This document shows positions 45,625 through 54,223 of a stretch of 64,000 nucleotides of DNA, one piece after another. The position numbers and the translations under genes are program-made. The stretch lies in contig NZ_AKIZ01000037.1 in the NCBI RefSeq assembly GCF_000282595.1, positions 241,241 through 305,240 on the forward strand. Reading direction: 5' to 3'. Within the stretch, counting starts at the first letter, position 1. Every line of letters starts with the position of its first letter. Under the pieces are notes generated by a model, which was given only the letters and a program-made list of their open reading frames with translations, was not told where the DNA came from and ran no database searches. Source of the DNA: Phyllobacterium sp. YR531. GTDB lineage: Bacteria > Pseudomonadota > Alphaproteobacteria > Rhizobiales > Rhizobiaceae.

Positions 45625-46833
45625 TCAGACACTTCCAAGTGCTACTGCAATGCCCTGTCCAACGCCTATGCACATTGTTGCCAAGGCAAGCCTGCCGCCA
45701 CGCAATTGCAGTTCCAGCGCTGCCGTTCCGGTAATACGCGCGCCCGTCATGCCAAGCGGGTGACCCAAAGCAATCGCCCCGCCATTGGGATTGACGTGCT
45801 CAGCGTCGTCCGCAATCCCAAGATCGCGCAAAGTCGCAAGTCCTTGAGACGCAAAGGCTTCATTGAGTTCGATGACGTCAAAATCCGCCGGAGTCAGACC
45901 AAGGCGCGCGCATAACTTCTTTGTTGCAGGTGCCGGGCCGAAGCCCATGATGCGGGGCGCTACACCTGCTGTTGCTCCACCCAGGACACGCGCAATCGGG
46001 TTGAGGCCATATTTTTTTGCCGCAGCCCCAGAGGCTATAATCAGAGCGGCAGCCCCATCATTCACGCCGGAGGCATTTCCCGCTGTTACGGTCCCGCCCG
46101 CACGAAATGGTGTAGGAAGCTTTGCAAGTGCCTCTATCGTCGTTTGCGGGCGCGGATGTTCATCCGTGTTTACGGATATTGGATCGCCCTTTTTTTGCGG
46201 AATGAGAACGGGTGTTATCTCTCTCGCAAGGCGGCCATTGTCCTGCGCTTTGCCCGCCAGTTGCTGGGAGCGTACCGCGAAGGCATCCTGATCGGCGCGT
46301 GAAACGTGAAAATCTTCCGCTACGTTTTCACCGGTATCAGGCATGGAATCCACGCCATACTGATCTTTCATGAGCGGGTTGATAAACCGCCAGCCGATTG
46401 TCGTATCATAAATTTCAGCATTCCGGGAAAAGGCACTGTCTGCTTTCGGCATTACGAAGGGTGCACGCGACATGGATTCAACGCCGCCAGCGATTGCGAT
46501 GTCCATTTCACCCGCACGGATAGCGCGCGCTGCCGTGATGATCGCATCCATGCCCGAACCACAAAGCCGGTTCATAGTGGTGCCCGGCACTTCAACAGGC
46601 AATCCTGCGAGCAGCGACGACATGCGGGCAACATTGCGATTGTCCTCACCAGCCTGATTGGCGCATCCGAAGATAACTTCGTCGACAGCCGCCCAATCAA
46701 CCGACTTGTTTCGTTCAATGAGGGCCTTGATGGGGATGGCACCGAGATCGTCCGTACGGACACCCGCAAGGGCACCTCCAAAGCGGCCAATAGGCGTCCG
46801 GATATAATCACAGATAAATACGTCGCCCATCAT
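45625..46833 (-). CDS. pcaF: Beta-ketoadipyl-CoA thiolase
   Basis: This 402-aa thiolase cleaves 3-oxoadipyl-CoA to succinyl-CoA and acetyl-CoA. The acyl-accepting Cys91 lies in NRLCGSGMDAI, a His in NPNGGAIALGHPLG, and the second Cys (about 388) in ATMCIGVGQG. It begins ATGATG; the first ATG overlaps the pcaJ stop (ATGA), so translation is coupled. It is the last gene of the pcaIJF operon. Confidence 0.95.
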   Translation of the reverse strand: MMGDVFICDYIRTPIGRFGGALAGVRTDDLGAIPIKALIERNKSVDWAAVDEVIFGCANQAGEDNRNVARMSSLLAGLPVEVPGTTMNRLCGSGMDAIITAARAIRAGEMDIAIAGGVESMSRAPFVMPKADSAFSRNAEIYDTTIGWRFINPLMKDQYGVDSMPDTGENVAEDFHVSRADQDAFAVRSQQLAGKAQDNGRLAREITPVLIPQKKGDPISVNTDEHPRPQTTIEALAKLPTPFRAGGTVTAGNASGVNDGAAALIIASGAAAKKYGLNPIARVLGGATAGVAPRIMGFGPAPATKKLCARLGLTPADFDVIELNEAFASQGLATLRDLGIADDAEHVNPNGGAIALGHPLGMTGARITGTAALELQLRGGRLALATMCIGVGQGIAVALGSV

Positions 46834-47609
46834 GCTGCCTCATGCGCTTTTTTCGTTCGTGCATTGATATCCCGTAGAACCAACAGTTCTGTATCTGTGG
46901 GAGCGGGAGTTTCAATAAGGTCCGTAGCAAATTTGATTGGCCAGCCACAATTATCCTGAATTTGTTTCCGGCTTACCCCCTGATGTATTGACACCACGGT
47001 TAATTCCTTCGTGACCGGGTCCGGCTCAAGAATACACAGGTCCGTGATTACCCTGCTCGGACCCTTTGTCTTCATGCCCAAGCGCGCGCGGTGATCACCA
47101 CCCTCGCCATGTCCCATCGATGTGATGAAATCCAGATGGTCCACGAATCCGCGATTGGTCAAAGCCATGGTAATGAATATCTGCCCGCAGTTACTGGCGA
47201 TTTCCGGCGCGCCGCCGCCGCCCGGTAACCTGACTTTTGGATGATCATATTCACCCACGACAGTCGTATTGAGATTGGCAAATCGATCAATTTGCGCACC
47301 CCCAAGAAATCCGGTTGTTATCCTGCCGCCCTGTAGCCAATAGCGAAACATTTCGGGCACTGACACTGTGAACTGGGCTGTATCGCATAGCTCGCCATCG
47401 CCTATCGAGAGCGGGAGTACGTCTGGTCTTGTGCCAATCGTGCCGCTCTCATAAATCAGGGTTATGTCCGGCGCGTGGGTCAACCGCGCCACATTACACG
47501 CGGCGGATGGCGCGCCTATTCCGACGAAACACACATCATCATTGGTCAATGCGCGGGACGCGGCTATGGTCATCATTTCAGTTGGGGTGAATTCGCTGCT
47601 CACGATCAT
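46830..47609 (-). CDS. pcaJ: 3-oxoadipate CoA-transferase subunit B, long form
   Basis: This 259-aa subunit is of the CoA-transferase beta type (motifs FVGIGAPSAACNVARL, ESGTIGTRPDVLP, GGGGAPEIASNCGQIF). It is longer than PcaJ of P. putida (about 213 aa) and matches the long CatI/CatJ type known from Pseudomonas knackmussii. The product makes 3-oxoadipyl-CoA from succinyl-CoA. It is coupled to pcaF at its 3' end and lies 4 nt after pcaI. Confidence 0.92.
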   Translation of the reverse strand: MIVSSEFTPTEMMTIAASRALTNDDVCFVGIGAPSAACNVARLTHAPDITLIYESGTIGTRPDVLPLSIGDGELCDTAQFTVSVPEMFRYWLQGGRITTGFLGGAQIDRFANLNTTVVGEYDHPKVRLPGGGGAPEIASNCGQIFITMALTNRGFVDHLDFITSMGHGEGGDHRARLGMKTKGPSRVITDLCILEPDPVTKELTVVSIHQGVSRKQIQDNCGWPIKFATDLIETPAPTDTELLVLRDINARTKKAHEAA

Positions 47610-47613
47610 GCCC

Positions 47614-48462
47614 TCACGCCGCTTTGCCGATATGCCGCAAAAAATCTTCCGGGCTACCGTTCATCACATTCTGCCTGATCCATGCCTGAAAACTGTCTCG
47701 CTCGCGGGCGATCTTGTCCCATGCGATATAGAAGGAATTTGAACGTTTGTAGTAGCCGTGCGCATAGGATGGGAAAGCACCGCCAGGCACATGAACAACG
47801 CAACTGATTGCCCATGATGGCAGGACTACGGAATTTGACGAAGGCGGACTCAGCTCGTCAACAATTTCCTCAACCGTAACGACGGAGCGCTTTGCAGCAA
47901 GAATCGCCTCTTTCTGCACACCAATTATTCCTTCGATCAGAACATTGCCCTGTCGGTCGGCGCGCTGCGCATGAATGATTGAGACATCGGGGCGTATGGA
48001 CGGCACGGCAGCCAGAACTTCGCCGGTGAAAGGACAGGTAACATCGCGGATGTTGGCATTCACCTTGGGCAGATCGGCTCCGATATACCCGCGCAACGTT
48101 GCAAACGGCAGGTTGGCTGCTCCGGCTTCATAGGCATTTGCCATGGCGGCATGGGAATGCTCTTCGATTTCCAGTGGTCGCGGCCATTGATTCTCTACCG
48201 CATCACGAAACCGGTGCAATGACCCTACGCCCGGGTTGCCACCCCACGAAAATTTCATACCTCTTGCTGCACCGGCACCTATAAGCTGATCATAGATTAT
48301 GTCGGGGGTCATGCGGATCAGGAACAACTCTTTTCGCCCCTGCCGTATGATTTCATGTCCCGCCGCGTAAGGAATGAGGTGTGTAAAGCCTTCCAGAGCA
48401 ACACTATCGCCGTCGCGTAGATTTTCCTCAACAGCTTGCGAAAGTGAGCACAGGCGAGCCAT
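47614..48462 (-). CDS. pcaI: 3-oxoadipate CoA-transferase subunit A, long form
   Basis: This 282-aa subunit has GDSVALEGFTHLIPYAAGHEIIRQGRK at the N-terminus and the CoA-transferase-type SIIHAQRADRQGNVLIEGIIG. The length matches the CatI type (about 282 aa) rather than short PcaI (about 231 aa). It is the first gene of pcaIJF, divergent from pcaR across a 176-bp region with two palindromes. Confidence 0.92.
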   Translation of the reverse strand: MARLCSLSQAVEENLRDGDSVALEGFTHLIPYAAGHEIIRQGRKELFLIRMTPDIIYDQLIGAGAARGMKFSWGGNPGVGSLHRFRDAVENQWPRPLEIEEHSHAAMANAYEAGAANLPFATLRGYIGADLPKVNANIRDVTCPFTGEVLAAVPSIRPDVSIIHAQRADRQGNVLIEGIIGVQKEAILAAKRSVVTVEEIVDELSPPSSNSVVLPSWAISCVVHVPGGAFPSYAHGYYKRSNSFYIAWDKIARERDSFQAWIRQNVMNGSPEDFLRHIGKAA

Positions 48463-48497
48463 GGCAATCTCCTCATCTCATTGGGGAATTCCGAAAA

Positions 48498-48521
48498 AAT
48501 TGACCATATGAATGGTCAATT
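48498..48521. promoter_or_regulatory. Perfect 24-bp palindrome before pcaIJF
   Basis: AATTGACCAT-N4-ATGGTCAATT is an uninterrupted 10-bp inverted repeat, 36 bp before the pcaI start. It differs in sequence from the PcaR-like box 40 bp away, so it may bind another regulator. No second copy with both arms was seen in the window. Confidence 0.7.
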
Positions 48522-48560
48522 CGACGTGCAGATAAGGACCAGACTAGCAAAACGTCAAAC

Positions 48561-48603
48561 AGTTTGTGCGTTATTTGATTTTTGTTCGTATATCGCACAA
48601 ACT
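48561..48603. promoter_or_regulatory. PcaR-type operator and flanking inverted repeat
   Basis: GTTCGTATATCGCAC (48584-48598) matches the Pseudomonas PcaR box GTTCGATAATCGCAC closely, and its right arm is also the end of a larger inverted repeat AGTTTGTGCG (48561-48570) / CGCACAAACT (48594-48603). It lies 35 bp before the pcaR start and likely serves both autoregulation and pcaIJF control. Confidence 0.75.
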
Positions 48604-48638
48604 GTGCTAGCTTTATGCTTCAGTTGGAGAGCGTCTTT

Positions 48639-49394
48639 ATGCGTGAAACGGATTTTATAAGCGGCTTTGCAAAAGGGCTGCGCGTCATTGAGGCGTTCGG
48701 GGAAGCAACGCCCCGTCTGTCAATTACGGATGTGTCCACCATCACTGGACTTGAACGGGCAACAGCCCGTCGCTGTCTGCTGACCCTCTCCAAGCTTGGT
48801 TACGCCCATTATGACGGGAAATTCTTCACCTTGACCTCCCGTGTTCTGCGTCTCGGCCACGCTTATCTGTCGGCAACACCCTTGCCGCGTATCGTACAGC
48901 CATTTCTCGACCGTCTATCCGAGGCAACAGGCGAAAGTGCTTCTGTTTCCGTTCTTGACGGAAATGAGGTGGTCTATATTGCCCGTGCAGCCCAGCGGCG
49001 GGTTATGTCGATAAATCTGAGTCCAGGCAGCCGGCTGCCCGCATACTGTGCATCAATGGGACGCGTGCTGCTCGCTACCCTTCCCGGGCAACAGGCTCGC
49101 AACATTCTTGAGACCACGGATTTGAAAGCCAATACCCAGCACACCTTGACCAACATTGAAGAGTTGCTCAACGAACTTCAGCATGTTCGCGAACAAGGTT
49201 ATGCGATTGTCGATCAGGAATTGGAAATGGGCCTGCGTTCAATCGCCATTCCACTTATAGGTGCCAACGGATCGACGGTTGCTGCCCTTAATGTGGGTAC
49301 ACAGGCTGTGCGCACGGAGCTGACAGAAATGGTCGGACGCTATCTGCCAATCATGCGCGAGACACAAGCAGCACTGCGGCTCGTCCTGCTTTAG
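48639..49394 (+). CDS. pcaR: IclR family regulator, PcaR/PobR subgroup
   Basis: From the ATG at 48639 (TTGGAGAG site) this is a 251-aa IclR regulator. The N-terminal winged helix is FAKGLRVIEAFGEATPRLSITDVSTITGLERATARRCLLTLSKLGYA, followed by the IclR effector domain (MGRVLLATLPGQQARNILE, GYAIVDQELEMGLRSIAIPL). These are typical of PcaR/PcaU/PobR proteins, which respond to beta-ketoadipate, protocatechuate or 4-hydroxybenzoate. Position opposite pcaIJF with a PcaR-like box favours PcaR. Its stop overlaps the convergent pcaQ stop by 4 bp. Confidence 0.88.
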   Translation: MRETDFISGFAKGLRVIEAFGEATPRLSITDVSTITGLERATARRCLLTLSKLGYAHYDGKFFTLTSRVLRLGHAYLSATPLPRIVQPFLDRLSEATGESASVSVLDGNEVVYIARAAQRRVMSINLSPGSRLPAYCASMGRVLLATLPGQQARNILETTDLKANTQHTLTNIEELLNELQHVREQGYAIVDQELEMGLRSIAIPLIGANGSTVAALNVGTQAVRTELTEMVGRYLPIMRETQAALRLVLL

Positions 49395-50305
49395 GCTATG
49401 TCACGTGCTGTTTCCCTGATCGTCTGCATCAGGATGGAAAGCGGCAGTGAAGGAATTACTTCGGCACGAACAGTCAAACCAACGGGCCCCTTGGTGTCTT
49501 GCGTGTCAATATCGAGTGTTGCCAGCAGGCCGTCCGCCAGGTCATTCGCAACCACGCCAGCAGAGATGATCCAGACCGCATCGCTGATACGGACGAAAGC
49601 TCGCCCGAACGCATCGGAAACGGTTTCAATCTCAGTTGGCAGGCTGCCAATACCGTTGACGATAAGAAAGCGATCGACAAAGGGGCGGATGATTGACGCG
49701 CGTGTCGGCATGAGGAGCGGAAAATCGCTCAGCCGCGAAAAGACATTATCGCTGCCCAGCAAAGGATGTCCTGCCCGCACCGCAAACACGACCTGCTCGG
49801 AGTAAAGATGCTCGAAAGAAAGCCCTGTCATCTTCTCTGGCGCAGCAAGCCGCCCGACGACAAGATCAAGATCGCCTAGCCGCAACTGTTCCAGCAGCAC
49901 CGAATTTTCACCTGTTACGATTTTGAGACGGCTTCCTGTCTTTTCTTTAAGAAACAGTTGCATGGCGCGCGGCATAATATGGGTCGAGACGGTCGGCAAG
50001 GCGCCTATGCGCACTGGTATTCCATCTCCGCTCAGCTCGCTTGATACGGAATCAACGCCTTGCCGCAGCGCAGTTATGGATGCACCCGCATGTTTGAGGA
50101 AAGCCTCTCCGTAGCGTGTAATGCGAATTCCGCGCCCATCCCGTTCGAAAACGGCCACGCCGAGCACGTCTTCGAGTTCCCTTATAGTCTTGGTAACGGC
50201 TGGCTGACTGATGTTGAGCTGGTCCGCCGCCTTCATCACGCTCTTCTGCCGCGCCACTTCAAGGAACGTAAACAGATGGCGAAACTTGATGCGGTTCTCG
50301 ATCAT
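49391..50305 (-). CDS. pcaQ: LysR-type regulator PcaQ
   Basis: This 304-aa LysR-type protein has the N-terminal HTH (FRHLFTFLEVARQKSVMKAADQLNISQPAVTKTIRELEDVLGVAVFERDGRG) and a C-terminal effector domain. It resembles PcaQ of Agrobacterium and Sinorhizobium, the activator of pcaDCHGB. In those species pcaQ is next to pcaD; here an XRE-type gene and a sortase pair separate them. The start overlaps the XRE stop by 4 bp (ATGA). PcaQ-type boxes are present before pcaD (54139) and before pcaM (59131). Confidence 0.9.
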   Translation of the reverse strand: MIENRIKFRHLFTFLEVARQKSVMKAADQLNISQPAVTKTIRELEDVLGVAVFERDGRGIRITRYGEAFLKHAGASITALRQGVDSVSSELSGDGIPVRIGALPTVSTHIMPRAMQLFLKEKTGSRLKIVTGENSVLLEQLRLGDLDLVVGRLAAPEKMTGLSFEHLYSEQVVFAVRAGHPLLGSDNVFSRLSDFPLLMPTRASIIRPFVDRFLIVNGIGSLPTEIETVSDAFGRAFVRISDAVWIISAGVVANDLADGLLATLDIDTQDTKGPVGLTVRAEVIPSLPLSILMQTIRETARDIA

Positions 50306-51069
50306 GGCGCTGCGACACCCGGCAGGAACATGGCAAACGGCTCTTCCACAGTGCGCTTGAGATATGCCGCATAGGCGTCAAAACCTGGCTGGTCAGGGTT
50401 AATCCGTCCCAGCGGAGCATCCGCTAACGCCTTCATCGGAATAAGCACGATTGGTGCAGCTACCGGTGTCAATTGTGCACCGCGCCCTGCCTGCAATGTA
50501 GTCAAGATTCCATACATCTCGCCGGTAATCGAGGGCCGCGAAACGATAATCAGCCTTTGCTGTCCCGATGTGTTGGTCGAAAGATAAATATGGCCCGAAA
50601 GATTGGGAATGGATACAGTTCCCTGCTGGGTAAAAGCGGCGTCCAGCCTGTCTTTCTCATTGAACCTGAGATTGGATGCCGCCTCATTCCAGTGAATCTC
50701 GGTGCAATAAGCAAAGATTGCCTGCCGGTCGCCAAACGAAGGCCGGACGGTGAGATACAAGCCTTCAATCCAGGCGACCGACGCGCGTGAATAAGCGCCA
50801 AACTGCTCATCGGCGTGACCATTGGATATGGCAGCAACGTTATCCAGCGTTTCTGACACCCGCAGCCGCATTGCCAGGGCTTCTTCAAGCCGGATCGTCG
50901 TCGCCAGCGTGAATGGCCGGTGACCAGACAATGCTTTTTCCAATGTCGAAAGGCTGATCTTGGCCAGATCGGCAAGATATTGCCGCGACACTCTGCGGCG
51001 TGCCAACTCTTCACGTATCCGAGCAGCAACACCCCTGTTCTGTTTTTCAGATAGTTCGTCGCTGTCCAT
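50302..51069 (-). CDS. XRE family helix-turn-helix protein with unknown C-terminal domain
   Basis: From the ATG at 51069 (GGGGCGGATA site) this is a 255-aa protein with an N-terminal XRE-type HTH (GVAARIREELARRRVSRQYLADLAKISLSTLEKALSGHRPFTLATTIRLEEAL). The C-terminal domain of about 170 aa is beta-rich (VAWIEGLYLTVRPSF, VSIPNLSGHIYLS, QQRLIIVSRPSI, MYGILTTLQAG) and I do not recognise it. Because its stop overlaps the pcaQ start, it is co-expressed with PcaQ, which suggests a regulatory role in aromatic catabolism. This function is inferred. Confidence 0.82.
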   Translation of the reverse strand: MDSDELSEKQNRGVAARIREELARRRVSRQYLADLAKISLSTLEKALSGHRPFTLATTIRLEEALAMRLRVSETLDNVAAISNGHADEQFGAYSRASVAWIEGLYLTVRPSFGDRQAIFAYCTEIHWNEAASNLRFNEKDRLDAAFTQQGTVSIPNLSGHIYLSTNTSGQQRLIIVSRPSITGEMYGILTTLQAGRGAQLTPVAAPIVLIPMKALADAPLGRINPDQPGFDAYAAYLKRTVEEPFAMFLPGVAAP

Positions 51070-51224
51070 TATCCGCCCCGAATACGTCACGCACCGCACA
51101 TTCCTTCACATATCCACACATCATGGCATCCGGCAAGGCGGTAGTTGACGCTCCCGTGCGGAACATCGCGGAACCTTACGCTGGCGGTAAAACGGCATGT
51201 GGATGAAATGAGGAAAGCTTCCCG

Positions 51225-53513
51225 ATGGGAGCACCAACAGGAGCTTTCCCGATGAACTATCTAACGCTTAATCGCAAACACAGATCAATGCCCCGCTGGG
51301 TCGGTCGGAGTTGCCGGGCGATCGGCCTTATCAATATTCTGGTACTTCCATTGATTGCACTTGCAGCCGCCCTTTTCTCCGCTCTACCAGCCCGTGCCGA
51401 AGCATCAGCCGCGCAGCAATCGCAACTGATGACACTTGATGAAGTCAAATCCGGCTCGTTGCTTTTGAAGAGCTCGGAACCAGGCCGTTACGTGGAAGCG
51501 ACACGCGTGGCAACAGATGTTGATATTGTTGTCAGCGGCCCGACTGCGCGTGCCCGCATCACTCAGATTTTCACCAATCCCTCCAATGGTTGGGTTGAAG
51601 CGGTCTATGCCTATCCATTGCCGGAAGACAGCGCCGTGCACGGCCTCAAAATGGTGGTTGGCAAGCGTGTTATTGTCGGCAATATCAAGGAAAGGCAGGA
51701 GGCCAAGGCAATCTATGAGACTGCCAAGGCGCAAGGTCAAAAAGCCAGTCTGGTGGAACAGGAGCGCCCCAATCTTTTCACAAATTCTGTAGCCAATATC
51801 GGGCCACACGAACAGGTCGTCGTGCAGATCGACTTTCAGGAGCCGATCCGCCTTTCCAGTGATATATTTTCCCTGCGTGTGCCACTTGTGGTTGCGCCAC
51901 GCTACAATCCAGCGCCTTTAACGCAATCGGCAGATATTTCAGCAAATGGAATTGGCTGGGGTTCGGCTTCCGACCCGGTTCCGGATCGCGATAAAATTAC
52001 CGCGCCTGTTCTTGATCCCCGTCTCAACGCTCCGGTTAACCCGGTCAGTATCAAGGTTCGCCTGCAGGCTGGGTTTGCACTTGGTGAGGTCAAAAGCCGG
52101 CACCATACGGTGAAAACAGAGAGCCTCAATGATCAAACGCAAGTCATTACTCTTGCCGACAATGCCCATGCGGATCGTGATTTCGAGCTGACCTGGACGC
52201 CCAAAGATAGCAAGGCACCTGCAGTCGGTCTCTTCCGTGAGCACGTCGGCAAGGATGATTTTGCCCTCGCCTATATTACGCCTCCTGTCATTGAACAGGA
52301 GAAAGACATACGCCCCCGAGAGATCGTGTTCGTTATCGATAATTCCGGCTCTATGGGTGGCTCCTCAATGGATCAGGCCAAAGCCAGCCTCGATTACGCC
52401 CTGAGCCGTCTCAAGTCTGCTGATCGCTTCAATGTCATCCGTTTCGATGACACGATGGATTTGCTTTTCAACGATACCGTGAGCGCCAACAGCGAAAACA
52501 CCTCCAAGGCGCGCGCATTTGTCAACAATCTGCAGGCATCCGGCGGCACGGAAATGCTGGAACCCTTGCGGGCAGCTTTGAATGATCCCCGTCCAGCGGA
52601 ACAATCCTTCATCCGCCAGATCGTTTTCCTGACCGATGGCGCAATCGGCAATGAACAGCAGCTTCTTGATGCAATTGCTGCCAAGCGTGGCCGGTCGCGG
52701 GTGTTCATGGTCGGCATCGGCTCGGCACCAAACAACTATCTGATGAACCGTGCAGCAGAACTCGGTCGTGGCAGCTTTACGTCCATAGGTTCCGGCGAAG
52801 AGGTCAATGATCGTATGCGTGACCTCTTTGCAAAACTCGAAAACCCAGTCGTAACCAATCTTGTCGCCAAATTCTCGTCTGGTAACGCAGATATGACGCC
52901 CGCCACCCTGCCGGATCTTTATCGCGGCGAACCTTTGGTCATTGCAGCGAAACTTGGTGCACCATCGGGAACGCTGACAGTCAAAGGCATGATCGGCAGG
53001 CAGCCTTGGGAGATGACAGTTCCCCTTGCCAATGCCGCAACAGGTGAAGGTCTGTCGAAGCTTTGGGCACGCCGTAAAATTTCTGATGCGGAAGTCGAGA
53101 GCACCCTCGGTACGATCACCACGGACGAAGCCAACAAGCATATCCTGAACCTTGCATTGGAGCATGGTCTTGTAACCCGGCTGACAAGTCTGGTTGCTGT
53201 AGACAAGACACCATCGCGCGATGCGGACAAGCCGCTGACACGTTCTGACGTTCCGCTAAATCTTCCAGCAGGGTGGGATTTCGACAAGGTGTTCGGGGAG
53301 CAAACACTACGCAAGGCAGATATGGAATCCTCCGGCGTCGAACAGATCGCCTACAGTCAGAAACCGGTTCTGGTGGAGAACGCACCAGCGCAGCTTCCGC
53401 TTCCTCAGACAGCAACCGACGCTGAGCTGCGAATGCTCGGTGGCCTCTTGATCCTATTGGCCAGTGCGGGTCTGTTACTCTTCAACCGCAAATCAGGACG
53501 CAATGCATCATGA
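51225..53513 (+). CDS. Marine-proteobacterial-type sortase target protein (VIT plus VWA domains)
   Basis: This 762-aa exported protein has an N-terminal hydrophobic signal/anchor (ILVLPLIALAAALFSALPARA). A VIT domain follows (about residues 70-200: ARITQIFTNPSNGWVEAVYAYPLPEDSAVHGLKM, with QVVVQIDFQEPI). The von Willebrand A domain has a MIDAS motif DNSGSMGGS near residue 372. The C-terminus bears a sorting signal: LPQTA (726-730), a hydrophobic segment and a basic tail. Its gene overlaps the adjacent sortase gene by 4 bp. Start choice is uncertain: 51225 and 51252 both have good ribosome sites. The substrate or cargo is unknown. Confidence 0.9.
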   Translation: MGAPTGAFPMNYLTLNRKHRSMPRWVGRSCRAIGLINILVLPLIALAAALFSALPARAEASAAQQSQLMTLDEVKSGSLLLKSSEPGRYVEATRVATDVDIVVSGPTARARITQIFTNPSNGWVEAVYAYPLPEDSAVHGLKMVVGKRVIVGNIKERQEAKAIYETAKAQGQKASLVEQERPNLFTNSVANIGPHEQVVVQIDFQEPIRLSSDIFSLRVPLVVAPRYNPAPLTQSADISANGIGWGSASDPVPDRDKITAPVLDPRLNAPVNPVSIKVRLQAGFALGEVKSRHHTVKTESLNDQTQVITLADNAHADRDFELTWTPKDSKAPAVGLFREHVGKDDFALAYITPPVIEQEKDIRPREIVFVIDNSGSMGGSSMDQAKASLDYALSRLKSADRFNVIRFDDTMDLLFNDTVSANSENTSKARAFVNNLQASGGTEMLEPLRAALNDPRPAEQSFIRQIVFLTDGAIGNEQQLLDAIAAKRGRSRVFMVGIGSAPNNYLMNRAAELGRGSFTSIGSGEEVNDRMRDLFAKLENPVVTNLVAKFSSGNADMTPATLPDLYRGEPLVIAAKLGAPSGTLTVKGMIGRQPWEMTVPLANAATGEGLSKLWARRKISDAEVESTLGTITTDEANKHILNLALEHGLVTRLTSLVAVDKTPSRDADKPLTRSDVPLNLPAGWDFDKVFGEQTLRKADMESSGVEQIAYSQKPVLVENAPAQLPLPQTATDAELRMLGGLLILLASAGLLLFNRKSGRNAS

Positions 53514-54115
53514 TCGCGGTTTCGCATAAAGATCAAAGCGGGGCGGTTTTCCGCCCTGCTTTGAAAATGGTTGCAATTATCGCAGCGCTGTTCGGCTTTG
53601 CTTTATTTGGTCAAGGTCTGTGGATCCATGCCAAGGCTCAGCTGGCCCAAATCCTGCTGGAGCGGGCATTCAGCGAAACGATTGCAACTGGCGAGCCTGT
53701 CAAACCATGGTCTTGGGCCGATACCTGGCCTGTTGCCCGCATCGATCTTCCCCGCTTGGGCGAAACCGCAATCGCATTGCATGGCGCAAGCGGTCAGGCT
53801 CTTGCCTTTGGCCCCGGCCATGTGGAGAGCAGCGCCGAACCGGGAGAAGATGGTACGGCAGTTTATGCGGCGCACCGCGATACCCATTTTGCGTTTTTAA
53901 GAAACATACGCGTCAATGACGACATCAAGGTCACGGGTAAAGATGGCAAAACTTTTCATTATAAAGTCGTTGGCACCGAAGTCGTCCGCTGGGATCATTC
54001 GGGGATTGATGTCAAAGCCAGCGGCAAGAATCTTGTCCTTGCCACCTGCTGGCCATTCGATAGCGCAACTTCCGGCCCGATGCGCTACCTCGTGAATGCA
54101 AGTCTTGTCGAATAG
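53510..54115 (+). CDS. Class GN sortase
   Basis: This 201-aa sortase has an N-terminal membrane anchor (VAIIAALFGFALFGQGLW), a conserved AAHRDTHF with catalytic His122, LVLATCWPFD with nucleophile Cys180, and Arg193 in GPMRYLV. It belongs to the proteobacterial GN-type sortases, which occur as a pair with a VIT/VWA protein such as the upstream neighbour. The product probably cleaves that protein at LPQTA and anchors it at the cell envelope; the acceptor in Gram-negatives is unclear. It overlaps the upstream gene by 4 bp. Confidence 0.92.
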   Translation: MIAVSHKDQSGAVFRPALKMVAIIAALFGFALFGQGLWIHAKAQLAQILLERAFSETIATGEPVKPWSWADTWPVARIDLPRLGETAIALHGASGQALAFGPGHVESSAEPGEDGTAVYAAHRDTHFAFLRNIRVNDDIKVTGKDGKTFHYKVVGTEVVRWDHSGIDVKASGKNLVLATCWPFDSATSGPMRYLVNASLVE

Positions 54116-54138
54116 ACTGCAAATAGGCCAATAAAAAA

Positions 54139-54154
54139 ATAACCAATGGGTTAT
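54139..54154. promoter_or_regulatory. PcaQ box before pcaD
   Basis: ATAACC-AATG-GGTTAT matches the Sinorhizobium PcaQ consensus ATAACC-N4-GGTTAA (recalled from the literature) and is a perfect inverted repeat. It lies 69 bp before the pcaD GTG. An element TTCATTTTACA follows 16 bp later, as at pcaM. Confidence 0.82.
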
Positions 54155-54223
54155 TGATTGAGCCCAAAAGTTCATTTTACAGAACCGTACGCACATATCA
54201 TTTTGTTTGAAAGGGAGAGAGCC

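Noticed and set aside
52365..53165. 266-codon open frame antisense to the VIT/VWA gene
   Set aside because: It mirrors the coding strand's third-position bias; the + strand has domain motifs and a sorting signal.
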